This document shows, in pieces, positions 22,846 to 34,994 of a stretch of DNA of 64,000 bases (positions are counted from its first letter, which is position 1; every line of letters begins with the position of its first letter). The position numbers and the translations under genes were made by a program. Source of the stretch: Dichomitus squalens LYAD-421 SS1. Lineage: Eukaryota; Basidiomycota; Agaricomycetes; Polyporales; Polyporaceae. Location of the stretch: contig NW_006766883.1 of assembly GCF_000275845.1 (NCBI RefSeq), positions 2,005,843 to 2,069,842 of the forward strand, given 5' to 3'. Under the pieces are notes generated by a model. The model had not been told where the DNA came from. It did no database searches and was given only the letters and a program-made list of their open reading frames with translations.

Positions 22846-24581
22846 TTACATGGTCGTCTTCTCCACATCCACTCGAATTCCACTGACAGGACTCCCAAGC
22901 GAGACGCCGCCGGTGTACAAGGCCGCCTCAATGTCCGACTTCTGGTAATGTATATTGTCCATCTCCATCCCGCTCGTCGTGCCCAGCGTGTCGCCAGGAA
23001 TGCTTCCAATCGTGCTCAGCACGACGCCCTGGGTACGTACAATCGCCTTTGAGCCCGAGCGACCCTGCATTCCGAAACCAAAACCCAAACCAGAGAACGG
23101 CGAGCCCGGACTTGACTTCGACGATGTAGGGCCAGCGGTGAAGGCAATAGTGCCCGCCGATTGGCTGACAGTCTCCGAACCCCGCTCACGGAGATCAAGA
23201 ATGAGCCTGCAGGCAAGTACAGGCGAGAGCATAACACTGAGTGGTATGCAGATGGCCGAAATGGCTTGACGAGGTCTAGATCACCCGTCATCGGAATCGT
23301 CTCAGGATCAGTTAGCGGCAGCTAGGACGTACTGAAGGTAGAAGATACCGTTGACGAGATTGGCGATGGAGATGAGAATGTAATAAAAGACGCCTGGGAT
23401 GCATGAACATCAGTGTCATTCTAGATCGTAACCCTCTGCGCCTTACCTTCACGAAGGAACGTTTGGATGAGTCGACTGCTCGGCCCACCGTTACGACGGC
23501 GGATAGTGATCGCCTTGCCGATCGTCATGAACGTGACCATCGTGTCATACAACAGCGGCGCGATCTGGGGTCGCAACAAGCGTCAGTGTCAGTGATAGAC
23601 TTCCACAAGGCGTGAAATAGTCCTACGAAGAATCCTGCCAGGTGACATGGTCAGTGCGATTGCAGAATAGGCAGCGAAATAGTCGACTTACCGAGGAGGT
23701 GCGCCGAATGAGGCTTCGACATGGGGAAACAAGGGCCCATGATGGCATGAGGGGGCATAAAGGGAAGAACTGCAACCACGTGTGAGCGCTGTAGCCTGAT
23801 TACCTGAAAAGCGAACAACACTTACGGTCCATCTGAGATGTTGCGACGTAAAGCTGGTACGCAACAACACCGGAGAGGGCCGAGACAAGGAGGACAAGAA
23901 CGTAGATGTTGCGATTAAAGAATGCGTAGGTTCTGATCAGGAGGATGCTCTCTGCAGCGACCTGGTTCCACATGGCAAGAGCAACGGGGATCTACGGGAT
24001 GACAGTCAGATTCCGATAGCTGGATATGGACGACGGACGCTGCAGACCTTGAATATCCGCTGGCATGTCTCCTCAGTATGGTTGACGGCGAAGGCATACA
24101 GAAGGTAAGGGACGACGGCCAACACCCAATACCTGTCGTGGCACGGCGACATTCAGATACTTCGCGTGCTTTAGTGCGGACACGACGAACGCACCGGCAG
24201 AACAGGTAGGCCACTTTTACAGGTGTCCAGCTCGTCTTCCAGATCTACACTAAGGTCAGAAACGCGTCCTAGGCTGACGAAGGACGGCACATACGAAGCG
24301 GTACTCCCGCTGGAGACCAAAGAACCAGTCCCAGACGATGATGGCGTCTGCAGAAATGTCAGTGCACTGCACCCTCGACATCATCACATGAACCTACACA
24401 TCGCTGTTGTGGGCAGTGAGCGATGCGGTCAATTCCACAATGAAGATGACATGACATACCACAGAAGTGGATTTGCGTCCTTGATTAGCGGGGGCAGTGA
24501 GATGACGGGACCGTCGGACATCAAGTCGTGACTGACTTACACGAAGATGAAATACTGCGCGGTCTGTAGGGTGTCCTGCAT
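22846..24581 (-). CDS. DUF6533-type seven-helix membrane protein
   Basis: Member of a large basidiomycete-specific family of multi-helix membrane proteins of unknown role. Eleven exons close exactly to 360 residues: 24581-24541, 24479-24460, 24347-24295, 24244-24195, 24132-24048, 23991-23826, 23769-23692, 23634-23627, 23564-23447, 23394-23350, 23264-22846. The DUF6533 hallmark is visible in DAIIVWDWFFGLQREYRF and WTPVKVAYLFCRYWVL. Further helices are AMWNQVAAESILLIRTYAFF, YVLVLLVSALSGVVAYQLY, FFIAPLLYDTMVTFMTIGKA, VFYYILISIANLVNAIS and ICIPLSVMLSPVLACRLIL, followed by a soluble Gly/Ser-rich tail. Exons of 20 and 8 bases are needed for continuity. The exact border of the 20-base exon is the least certain. 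Confidence 0.8.
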
Positions 24582-25529
24582 CTCGACGTCGATATATGCG
24601 ATGCGTATTCGTAGATGTTTGGTGGCTACGTCGTCCGCACCGCGTTGCGAGGCACGTCAGAGACGGGGAGGGCGGACGAAGGGGTGGTGGGGCGAGAGGA
24701 GAGGGAAAGGAGACGGGGCGGGGCAGCCGAGGAGAGCAGGGCGAATATACTCGCCCTCGGAGGGTCCACGCTCGACGCAACACGCGAAGAAAAATCGAAG
24801 CATCCGCCGCCGATGGCTCGCGGCGACCATATCCAGCCCCTCGACTGCCCGAAACGCGCCGTCGACTGCCGCATCGAGCACGAAGGGCTGCACATTGCTG
24901 CACGCCTGCCCGCATCGGGTAGAATGCCCGGCGCGCCACAACCCTCGCATGTCACGAACAACGTCGCCCGAGGCCGCGAACGACCACCTCCCCTCCGCGG
25001 CGCTGGCCGCGTCTTGCCCCCGCCCCGGGCCCCGTCCTGCTTGCGAGCCTCCAAGCGACATCGTCCCGCCCGCAGCGCGGTATGCACGGACAACGTGCAT
25101 CCGTCCGCTACGCGTGTATGCGAGTCCATCGCGACCAGAGCCACCGCTCTAGGTGTGCGCATCTCCGTTTCCGGAAGGGGGCATTCCCGGCGATATGATG
25201 TGGGCCCTCTTCCCCGCCAGACCTGCACGCCCCACCAGGATCACATCGCGGGCACATGTGCCCAATCTCGCCCATATCTGCATCTCAAGTCCGGCTCACC
25301 TGAATCCTTGCCATACACGGATCTCGGGTCTGCAGCGCGGTGCCAAAGAGTTGCGATCACCCTTCCCGGTTTCGTTTCTTTTGTTTGCACGCTCGCTCGC
25401 TCAGTCGATCCACCAGATCTGGCCTGCGTGCATAGAAAGCGATTACTCCGATTAACGGCGGCCACGTCCGCCGCCCAACGTCAAGTTACTCGATAGGCAC
25501 CAACCTCCGCCCGTCGCCCGGCGTCCTAT
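24582..25529. other. intergenic, upstream of DUF6533 gene
   Basis: About 950 GC-rich bases between two minus-strand genes. A 293-codon open frame runs on the plus strand (24615-25496) but has Arg/Pro/Ala-biased composition and open frames on the other strand too, so I read it as chance openness in GC-rich DNA. Confidence 0.5.
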
Positions 25530-28138
25530 CTACGCCCGGTGCACGGTGTGCTCCCTCTCCTTTTTCGCCACGTTCGCCCGGTGCCTCAACAGGCAGAACT
25601 CGCCGTACGAGTTCTGCTGCTGCCACAGCGCGCCCGGGAACCACAGCGTGCGCGTCAGCAACGGCGAGTGCGCCGCGTCCAGGAACGGCTGGCACGCGAC
25701 GCGCGCCCAGGTCTGCTCGTCCACGATGTACCGCGGCTCGTGTGGCCCCTCTTGCGGGTGCTGCGGGAAGTCCAGGTCGAGGAGGTAGTCACACGAGTCC
25801 ACGTCCACCTGTGAAGAAAGCAAGAGAAGCCAGGGGCGAAAACAGGAACGCGAACAGCGCGCCGACGCGAACGAGGTGTAAGAGGTGTGAAGAGGACAAA
25901 CAAAAGAGGGGGGAGAGTGAACAGATGCTGTCAGCCAACGCTTCGCTGATTCCGAGCCAACCGGCACACCTACATAGAACGCTCGCGCTTCCTTGTTCAG
26001 ATCGTTCAGATCCTTGGGTACCACCCTCGTTCCCTGCTGTCTCACCAACAGCCCGCCCTTGCGCGGGGTCTCCGAGAAATGCCCAGGCAGCATCCCGTCG
26101 AACGCGCTCTTGACCCAGTCGACGCGCACCCCGTCCGGCACAATGAAGTGTCCCGGGAAGCGGTGCCACTCCTTGCCCACGCACAAGCGCAGATTGAACG
26201 GCTCGACGAGCGACAGGTCGATCCGCGGCTGCTCCTCCGAGTCCGACTCGGCCTCGGGATGCTCCTGACCACCGTGACGCGCGGCAGGGTCGAGTTGTGG
26301 CGGAAGAGATACGTGACCGGTCGCATTCAGTAAACGCGGCACCTCCGCGGCCTCCAGGGCGTACGTGACCGATAGCGGGGCGTGGTAGTACTTCCAGTGC
26401 GCCATGGTGCGCGCGAGCGAGAGCACGCTGGATGTGACGACCACGGAGAGCGTGAACTGGCTGAAGAGCGACGAGCGCGATGCCTGTATGCGGATATTAA
26501 TTTCAATATACGTGGTATTGTGTGAAGTGCTGCTCTGAGAACGCGCACCCGGTATGGCGAGTTCGTCGCCGCGATGAACGCAGCCTCGAGCCAGCCGCGC
26601 ACGAGGTAGATCGTGACGGCGGCGTTGAAGCAGATGAACGGGTAAATCGGGTACATGAATCGCTCCTCTTTGTGCTTCTGCGTGGTCATGATCGCGACCC
26701 ACAGATACACCGGCGCGAGGCGGACGGCCAGAAGGACGTACGGGGAGCTCTGGTTGACGAACAGATACCGCTCCCCCAGACGCTTGTGGTCGAACCGGTA
26801 CGTGACAAGGAGCGCGGGAAGCGCCGCAAAGGCGAACGGGACCAATACGTTGAAGTTCAGGAGCAGATTCGCGAGGTAGAAGTGCACGGGCTCTGTTCCG
26901 TAGAGTTCGGGGCCACGCTGCGCATCTGGGAAGACGTTATATTTGACGATGTTCCACGGAACGACGGAGAGCTTGTTGTAGAAGAGCGTATCTATGGCGA
27001 CGACAGGTATCTGTCGGAGATTACGTCTGCATTAGAGCCTCAGAGAAACCGGGAATGCAGGACGTACGAATAACAGGGCAGCAATTGCACCACAAATGGC
27101 CATTCGTTGCCACCTTGTGGTGAGCCAAGAAGTACGCGTCTCGGAAGTGACCTTGTCTGCGCCAGTCAAGAAGAGCTCCTCGAGGACGAATGGAATGGCG
27201 ACCGCGAGCGAGAAGGGCCAACCGACGATCGCACCTGTCGCGAAGCATAGGGTGGCAAAGAGTGTGCGACGCATATTGCTGTTGCTTGGTCTCTCCATCG
27301 CGTGCGCGAAGCCAAGGGTGTTGGCGTACATGGCAAACGAAGATGGCAGGAATGCTGCCGAAACGTACTGAGCAACTGGGCGGCTGGATTGACCTGGAGT
27401 GACGTACATGTAGATGCGATCCACATCCCGGCATTCGCGAGGAGCATAAAGAATACGTACCGACCCACACGGTAGTTGATGTGCTCAACTACCGCGCGGT
27501 AGAAAGTCACCTCACAAAGAGAAGAGACGATGGCAAGGAAGATGCGGACGGCGAAGAATGCTGGGCGCTGAATGGGCAATTCTATCAGCATTTGGAGACA
27601 GTTTGCAGCAACTTGATGTCACTTACCTTTTCAGGACCCAGGAACATCGCGGACAGCTGTACAGGCAGGTAGTGCAGGAGGATGTATGCCCAACTCCTGA
27701 TCGAGTATTCAGGGGACGTCTCCCATGTCTGGAAACCATAACCCTTCCACAGATAGTGCAAGGGTTCCCAGAAGTTGTATACTAGGAGAAAATAATCATG
27801 AGAGGGATGGCGGATGCACCACATCCCTACGACACGCACCTTCGTCGCAGTCCTGAATTCCGTTGTACATGGCTCCAGCTACGCGGATGAGGAGCAAGAT
27901 GCGCAAAGCACTTGACCAAGTCGGACACCATGGCGCACGTTGTGCCCTGCATGACCATAGCGGGCTCACAGTCTATCCCACCCACGATGTGCGAGAGGAC
28001 GCACCTGCGAAGTTGGTCCTGTAACAACCCTCCGTGACGGTTCTTGGGTTTTGTGGAGGGAGACGAAGCAGCCTGGTTTGTCGGTTTCCTGAAGCTGATA
28101 GTTTGGACGTTCGGACCCAGCTGAACGCCGGTAGACAT
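25530..28138 (-). CDS. ALG9: ALG9 alpha-1,2-mannosyltransferase
   Basis: ER membrane glycosyltransferase of family GT22 that adds the seventh and ninth mannoses to the dolichol-linked N-glycan precursor in the lumen. Exons 28138-28005, 27946-27840, 27781-27627, 27567-27408, 27354-27068, 27010-26549, 26483-25974 and 25808-25530 join to 697 residues. The catalytic loop is clear: RVAGAMYNGIQDCDEVYNFW, then EPLHYLW and GFQTWE. Conserved helices follow (FFAVRIFLAIVSSLCE, AFLPSSF-like SFLPSSFAMYANTLGF), then the HKEERFMYPIYPF block typical of GT22 proteins. The soluble C-terminal domain ends in the conserved SCDYLLDLDFP and WFPGALWQQQNSYG regions. The last intron (165 bases) is longer than the rest. 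The gene diverges from the one at 28800. Confidence 0.95.
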
Positions 28139-28799
28139 GCTGGGCTGTGTTTTGCAGTTACAGAGAGCCGCCTAGGAGGAACATGAAAAGGGGTGCGTCG
28201 GCGCAGGTCGGCTTGGACGTCGGAGAGGGCGCAAAGAACCGCTGGACGCCGTCGGAGCGCGTGCGGACACGTGGTGGCGCCGTCGTGACCGCGACGCGTT
28301 CAGAGGCCGAGCGCGCCTCCCGAGCTCTCGCGCATTGGCGACCGACGACGAGCATCTCACTGCTCGCAGGACATTCTGGAGGATGCACGGCGGGCAAAGG
28401 GTATTGTGCAAGAAGGGAACATTCGGCCACGCAGCGCGTCAATAGCAATTCCACCTGGTCGTTGTAACCTCCTTGGTTTTCTAGGAATCGCTATTGGCAC
28501 GGTGCATGGCACACAAGTGTCGCGAACATTACAGCTCAGCTGGACATTCGCGCTTTGCCCGCCGTATACGCAAAACTTGGCACGTTCGCTATGTGACGAG
28601 AGTGGAGAGTGGTACGGTCCAACCTGCGAAGTGCCCTTGCTCGGTCCCCCCGACGAAGTCGGCTCCCCCTCCTTCTCCTCGCGGTACTTGGTCCTGGGCA
28701 GGCCTAGTCTCGTTCGTTCGGTATATCACACTCTTTGTCCACAAATATCACTGACCTCTCCCTCCTTCCCTCTTCCCAGCCCCGACCACCCACGCCGCC
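28139..28799. promoter_or_regulatory. divergent promoter, ALG9 and hypothetical gene
   Basis: 660 bases between two divergent start codons. The side nearest 28800 is pyrimidine-rich (about 28640-28795), as expected for a fungal core promoter and 5' untranslated region. No gene seen. Confidence 0.5.
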
Positions 28800-31058
28800 A
28801 TGGGCGAGTCTCCGCACCGACGCCCTGTCAACTGGACCGCCCTGCACGCCCTTGAGAACCTCACCCCTCCCAGCCCATCTCTGTCGGGAAGTCTCGATGC
28901 TCTCGCAACTTTGGCCAGCTCAGGAGAGATTCCCATTTTCCTCCACTCTGGCTGCGATCAAGACAAATCCAGGCCACCTTCTACCATCCTACGGCGGCAT
29001 AGGTCCATGAACCTCCTCAAACCGAGCTCTAGCATGGCGACATTCCGCTCCACCAACACCTTTGGTGAAATGCGCACCACCAGGTCTCGGGTGCAGAAGG
29101 TGGAACCCCCGAAACCCGACGATGCCAGTGAACGTACCGTCCGCCAACAGTCTTTCCGGTCTTCCGATGTCAGCTACTTGTCGACGAGAATCAGCACAAG
29201 CACAAGCTACTGGAACAATCGCTTCTCTGCTGTCTCGGAGCTGGATGCCTCTCATCTCAGTATCTTACGTCATCTGGGTTCGAATGTCTCAGATCCCGAA
29301 CCTGATTCTCCCCCCACTGGGTCAGACCTGTGTGTTCCCCGGGCCTCTCCAAGCGTGCCTTTAGCAGTCTCTGCCTCTGAATCCATCGTCGTGTGCCCTG
29401 AACCCCCATACCCCTCCCAGACGTCTTTCGATGCATTCAAGTTTCCATTCACCCCTGAGTCCCCTCGGCTCACACGAACTCCTTCGAAGTCACGGTCAAG
29501 ATTATCTGCTTCCTTTTTGCACCAGAGTGTCTCCCCGTCTCCATCCAGTACAAGCACTGCGGCTTCCGACGACTTCAGCACTGCTCCATCAGTCCGCTTC
29601 CACTCTTCGCTCCTGCGGCATGCCTGCCCATCTAGGAGTTCCTCTCTTCGCTCGACTAAAGGGGATAGCCCTCAACGGGCTATGCACAGTCCATCTCCTG
29701 CCCCTCTAGGCCGTGGACAGGAGGATTCTCTACCGGTCTCTCCTACATCTCCGCGCTTCGCTGTCCTCTCTTCCCCTACGCTTGCGGACAACCAGACGGC
29801 TAGTTCTGGTTCTGGCTCCAGCACCCGCATACATAATGCTAACTTGGTTTCTGTTGACCTGCCTGCCGTCTTGAGCTGGCTACGCGACATCTGTTTCGAA
29901 TTGTGGATCGACCAAGAGGGCTTTCGGCGCATACAACCAAAATTCAGGCTCGTTGGATACACGCCTCCCTCGCCGGATCCCGATATGTCTTGCGACAACG
30001 ACTTGACGCACGGAATCGCTCTATTTCGTCCCGTCCGACGGGTATCGTCGACCTACCACCATGGCATTCTCGACTCGCTCCCCGCTATCCGCAGGCTCAC
30101 ACTCGCAGACAGGGAAGACAAGGATTACATGTCTCGTCAGGCCAGCCTGGCCATCAAGGCGAACGGCGTGTATGTCGTTACTGGCACCGAATCATTCGAG
30201 GATCTCCCTCCAGGCAGCCCGGGTAGCGGCCTTTCACATGCGGCCAACAACTTTCTGAACCTCGGCCCGGATCATGCAGAACAACCCAAATTACGATGGC
30301 GATTCGAGTACATGGTCGAAGATAGGAAGAACGATTCTGGCAAGGTCATGACTGGAGAGAAGGTCTTGACTCCGCTGGGTTTCTCGTGCTCTCCTGGACT
30401 GCTTCACCCCTCTCACGGCAAGCGCATCCGCCTCGTGCAAGTTCTCATGAAGAACATGATCCCCAAACTCTCTTCTGCGAAGCTCACGGCGACAAATGTG
30501 GCGGCGCGGGTGCAGACTCAGAGGCCGGTCGGAATTCTCAGCTCAGAGGCCATCCGAGGGGCCTTCGGAAGCATTGACTTGCCCAGGTCTCCTCCCGTTT
30601 TGCGCGCGAAGAATCTTATCCGCACACTATCTGGTCACCGTAGAACGCGTTCTTCGGAGCCGTCGAGCATCCCGTGGTCCCCAGGTATGCAAGGACCTGA
30701 TCTTGCCGAAAGAGCAAGACCTGCGTCTCTCTCAGCCGCCGCCCGTCAGACGGTGGCACGGGCACCTAGCCTCAACATCCAGAACGGCCGCGGTACGAAT
30801 GCGCCTGCGCCGTCGTGGTCTAACAATCCACCCAATCCCACGCCACATACTGGACCTCCGGACAGGCTCTCGAGACAGATACTTACGCGCGAAGAGCTGG
30901 CGGCGATCCTTGCCTCCTTCCCTACACCCGGTTCGGGCGACACGGGTGCGACGCTGACTTCGGGTGTAGGTGCGCTGAGTCCGCCCAGCTACTATCGCCA
31001 CCGGCGTGCCCAGTCGGATCTCGAACGGGTGGACGAGCTGGGCATAGTAACGTCCTGA
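28800..31058 (+). CDS. intronless Ser/Pro-rich conserved hypothetical protein
   Basis: A single open frame of 752 residues, starting at an ATG in strong context (CCGCCATGG). It is unusual here in having no intron. The N-terminal ~350 residues are Ser/Pro/Thr-rich and likely disordered. Residues about 355-560 look folded: SWLRDICFELWIDQEGFRRI, later LRWRFEYMVEDRKND and GKRIRLVQVLMKNMIPKL. The C-terminal part is again Ser/Pro-rich with RRTRSSEP-type phosphosite-like motifs. I do not recognise a named domain. Composition suggests a cytoplasmic or nuclear regulatory protein, which is inference. Confidence 0.8.
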   Translation: MGESPHRRPVNWTALHALENLTPPSPSLSGSLDALATLASSGEIPIFLHSGCDQDKSRPPSTILRRHRSMNLLKPSSSMATFRSTNTFGEMRTTRSRVQKVEPPKPDDASERTVRQQSFRSSDVSYLSTRISTSTSYWNNRFSAVSELDASHLSILRHLGSNVSDPEPDSPPTGSDLCVPRASPSVPLAVSASESIVVCPEPPYPSQTSFDAFKFPFTPESPRLTRTPSKSRSRLSASFLHQSVSPSPSSTSTAASDDFSTAPSVRFHSSLLRHACPSRSSSLRSTKGDSPQRAMHSPSPAPLGRGQEDSLPVSPTSPRFAVLSSPTLADNQTASSGSGSSTRIHNANLVSVDLPAVLSWLRDICFELWIDQEGFRRIQPKFRLVGYTPPSPDPDMSCDNDLTHGIALFRPVRRVSSTYHHGILDSLPAIRRLTLADREDKDYMSRQASLAIKANGVYVVTGTESFEDLPPGSPGSGLSHAANNFLNLGPDHAEQPKLRWRFEYMVEDRKNDSGKVMTGEKVLTPLGFSCSPGLLHPSHGKRIRLVQVLMKNMIPKLSSAKLTATNVAARVQTQRPVGILSSEAIRGAFGSIDLPRSPPVLRAKNLIRTLSGHRRTRSSEPSSIPWSPGMQGPDLAERARPASLSAAARQTVARAPSLNIQNGRGTNAPAPSWSNNPPNPTPHTGPPDRLSRQILTREELAAILASFPTPGSGDTGATLTSGVGALSPPSYYRHRRAQSDLERVDELGIVTS

Positions 31059-31571
31059 CAGTGAGTCCGAGGCATCCTCTCACGCTGATAGCTAGGCTGA
31101 TCTCTTGCAGACTTACAGAGCCCGATCTTTGCTACGATGTACATGGTGCAGGCGTGGCACCCGTCCACTACAGACTCGGGCTTTCGGTCTGTGTGGCTGC
31201 ATGCACGATCGGTTCTTCGGGTTTTCGTGGTCCGAACAGACTGCGTCATTGTGCGATTCATTGGCTTCCAGATTGCGTTGGGCGTGCCTGTACGTCCCGA
31301 ACGCGAAAGCATCGGATTGTGTGGTTCTGTCACAGGGGGGATTGACCCATTCCGAAGCTGTGCTCCCGAAGAATGTTCATCATCACACTGTATATCATTG
31401 GGAACCGAACTGGGCTCCACACCCTTCGTGGCACTGCAAGTTGACCTCACTGCGTATGAGATATATGTATGACATCACACCAGAGATGAACGTAGGCATC
31501 CGTAAACATTGCAACCCGAGATAACAAGATGGAGATGTCCATGGAAGGTACAGGTATATAGATCGCATGGC
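31059..31571. other. intergenic between convergent genes
   Basis: About 510 bases between two stop codons; 3' untranslated sequence is expected, nothing else seen. Confidence 0.5.
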
Positions 31572-33739
31572 TCACTGCACTAGCGACACACGCAGCGGCA
31601 TCTGGGGGCCGAGATGCATCTCGTCCTTCACGAGCGGTGTGACGAGACCTGCAGCAAAGCGGATGATTTCAGGCTTGTCTTCGGGGATGGCAAACTCGAA
31701 GTGCTCGATGAGCTCGACGAGGATCGATTGCATCTCAATGACCCTGAAGAGAAGGAAGCGTGAGCCAGGCCTCCCAGAATTCCCTGGTCATACAGTAGGA
31801 CTCACGAGAATCGCCAGCCGATGCACGCCTGCAGACCCGCGCTGAACGTCATCAAGTTCGACGTCACACCGACATAGGTCGCCCCCATCTTCTCGTGTGC
31901 GACAAACCGGTCCGGGTTGAACTCGTCCGCGTCCGGGCCCCAGATGGTCGGCAGCCGGTTGTACGCCCAGATGGAGATGAGGCAGTTGGTGCCCTTGGGG
32001 ATCGGGATCTCGCTCACGGCCTCCCCGTCCGTCGTCGTGATCGGGGTAGCGAGCGGGAGGACGTCGTCGCGCGCCGCGACGCGCCCGAGCGTGTAGACGA
32101 TCGGGTGCAGCCGGAGGACCTCCTTCATCGCCGCGAGCGTGTAGGTCATCGCGTCGAGGTCGGAGACGGAGAAGTCGGCGTCGCCGCGCTCCGCGACGCG
32201 CGCACGGATCGCCTTGATCTCGTCCCGCATCTTCTGCTGGTAGTCCGGGTGCCGGGCGAGCTCGTAGAGGAGCCAGGTCATCGACGACGCGGTCGTCTCG
32301 TGCCCCGCGAGAAGGAAGGTCGCCATCTGGGACATCATCTCTTCGTTTGTCAGGCGAGACTTCGGGTCTTCCGAGGCGTTCGCCTTGACTGTGCCGAAGC
32401 GGAAAAACGTTCAGTACCAGTGCTACGTTCCCCGAATACGCCGGTTATCAGGCAGGCAGGAAACGTACCGAGGATGCTCATAATATCCTTCTTCTTCTCT
32501 CCGTTGCCGGCGAGGACGGCCTCGGTCTTCTCGTCGATCAGGGTCTTCGCGAAATTGTTGATCACTTTGAGCGTTCGCCGGAAGCGGACGTGGTCCTTGG
32601 TAGGGATGTATTTAGCATACTTCAGGATCGGCATGGGGATCAGGTGCCAGAAGGATTGGAAGAAGAGAGTAAGGTTGGACGGGTATGGGATAGCATCCGT
32701 ACTATTTGGGGCGAATCAACCTTAGGCCGCCATTGGCTGAAGAACTGGTTCACTCACAACATGTTCTTGTATGCCTCTATGACGGGGTTCAGGGAGTCGT
32801 CGAGGGCACCACATTGCACGTCGAACCCGACTGTCCGCGAATTGGGCCGTGGATGCGACAGAAGATGTTTGACGACGTACCTTCTCCGATCACATCCAAC
32901 GTACACCTCGTGAGCCAAGCCAGGACGTTGATACGCTCGCTACCATTAGGTGTGGTAGCCAAGAGTTCCCTCCACTTTTGACCCAGCTAAAGGACGGTCG
33001 CAGTCAGATACTCTAGACATGAAACACTTGCAGATGCTGAACATACTTTCTGGGCCGACGCGCGGAAGAGGGGCAAGAATGACTTTAATTGACTAGCGGT
33101 GAACGCTGGGTTCATGATCTTGCGGATACGCGTATGGTCCTTGTCTATCATGCCGAGTTCACATACACCTTGTTCCACTAACGAAGAACAACCCACCCTG
33201 CGCGAAGAGAATACCTGAGCCAGCGATCTCGCGGCTGAACTGCCTAGCGACAGCGCTCTTTGGGAAGTGATATCCCGACTTGTGAAAGATGTATTGGAGA
33301 GCCTGACGGAGCTATCAGCACAAGTGCAACCGTTAGTACTAGCGTCCGGACAACATACCTTGGGATCAGCAATTACCAAGTTGTCCTCCTGCAAACGTAG
33401 TCTCGAATCAAGCATTGAACAACGACAAGAGACGATATGAAATCACTCACACCCATGACACCCTTGGTCCGCCAGACATGTCCATACTCCCGCATCCATT
33501 GTCCGTCTAGCTCCCCTACTTCCAATTGTTGATTCACCTGTTGCAAGTTCCCTGAGGGCGCGTGCAACGTCAACTTTGAGTTCCTACGATTTAGCCAGCT
33601 GTGTTCGCTCACCCATGAACCAACTCGGGGCGGGCGGTCCCCTAACCTTCCTCACATGGCGGCGCGCAAGGTAGCGCCGTACCGAATAGACAAGCAGGAG
33701 CGCACCCCCCGCCAGCAAAACAAACACCTGGGGATCCAT
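31572..33739 (-). CDS. cytochrome P450 monooxygenase
   Basis: Heme-thiolate monooxygenase, anchored in the ER by the N-terminal helix (VFVLLAGGALLLVYS). Ten exons (33739-33613, 33551-33451, 33388-33359, 33302-33197, 33144-33047, 32986-32881, 32830-32758, 32701-32469, 32388-31806, 31743-31572) join exactly to 542 residues. Visible motifs: PP hinge (GPPAPSW), WMREYGHVWRTKG, I-helix AGHETT, K-helix KEVLR, FNPDRF, and the heme loop FSAGLQACIGWRF with its Cys ligand. The Arg of the usual FxxGxRxCxG loop is Gln here. The style is that of the expanded Agaricomycete P450 families; I cannot give a CYP number or substrate. No neighbouring biosynthetic genes suggest a pathway. A TATA-like element lies about 120 bases upstream. 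Confidence 0.93.
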
Positions 33740-34994
33740 GACCTGCCACGTTGCAGATTAGCCTCGATCCCAGCCGAGACAGGGGGAAACAGACTCGCGG
33801 AGGAACAGCACTCACTTAGACCAGGAGAGCAGAAAGCCACGTTCGGTCGCACCGGCCTATGTCTATATAGTATGCTGCCGTGGCAGGCCTGTGCACGGTC
33901 GTGCTTCTTTCGAAGTCGTCGGCTTCCCACAACGTACCCTGTTATCCGAAACGCAGCCAGTCCTGGGCTTTAGGGCGGCACTTGACATGATCGCAACGGC
34001 TAAAATCGATGCCGAGTCAGCCTGCTCGGCGTCATGGAAGACAGGAAACCGTCGCGGTGCACGCCCAGTGATATTCCCATAGACAATCAGGCGTCGCATG
34101 GCCTATGGGAGCGCTGACACCTATGTCGTAAATGCTTGTGGTCTGGTGCGCACCTGTCAACAGGCGTCCGCCTGTGCCTGCTGCTTGCGGTTGTGCGCCT
34201 TCATATATCGCCTTCGCTTCCTCCTGCTCGCACAGAGACTCGCGCACTGACACGATGCATCTCCCTAGTATGGTTCGTGCTCGCGCACGCGCAGCTGAAC
34301 GCAACAAGATTGGTCTTGGGAAATGGGCCGACAGTAATGTGAACGGAAGCTACCAAGCTGTATGGTGATCATGAGAGAGGCATGGAATGTGGAGTAGGTG
34401 CGAGAAAGCTGTCAATCTGACGCGGTCACAAGCAGAACTTGTGAGATAATCGCGGATCCGATAGCCTCCATATATGAACATACCTCGTGTAGAGACCAGA
34501 AAACAAGCGTCTACAGAGACGCCCTCTCTCTCTCTCCCAATAATCACATCTTTCATCTTAGGTTGCGGAGACTTAGCCTCTATCAGTCGAAGGACGCACT
34601 GCAGAGGCTGACCGCTGACCTCGTATCTGGAGTAATGGGGTGGTTCGGAGCGCCCCTGGGCGCCGGAATCGCTTCCCCGCCTTCCCATGACATACAGGGC
34701 TACTTAGCGGCTGCACTGGGCGCTATAGCACCCTAAATGCCGCTGTCAATCAATGACAAAGTCCCATACCTTGTCAACCCTGTCCTGCACAGAAGCGCAG
34801 AAGGTCAGCAGGCACAACTGAATCAAATCAAGGCAACCTACCGACGGGGTTGGGCGGCTCCAGCCTGAGCACAGGTCAACGCACTCCGAAGATGCCTGTC
34901 GTTTGGAGGCTTGAACGGCCATCCAAATCGCAAGAAATATACTACATACTATGTAGCATAGATAACGTACAGAGCGCGCTCTCTCGTCAGCAGG
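33740..34994. other. intergenic
   Basis: About 1.25 kb between two minus-strand genes. It contains the P450 promoter and 3' flank of the permease gene. No other gene supported. Confidence 0.45.
33861..33870 (-). promoter_or_regulatory. TATA-like element of P450 gene
   Basis: CTATATAGAC on the minus strand, about 120 bases before the P450 start codon, a normal distance for a fungal TATA box. Confidence 0.4.

Noticed and set aside
24615..25496. 293-codon open frame, plus strand
   Set aside because: GC-rich region open in several frames on both strands; composition is Arg/Pro/Ala-biased; no domain and no splice-site logic. It lies upstream of the DUF6533 gene.
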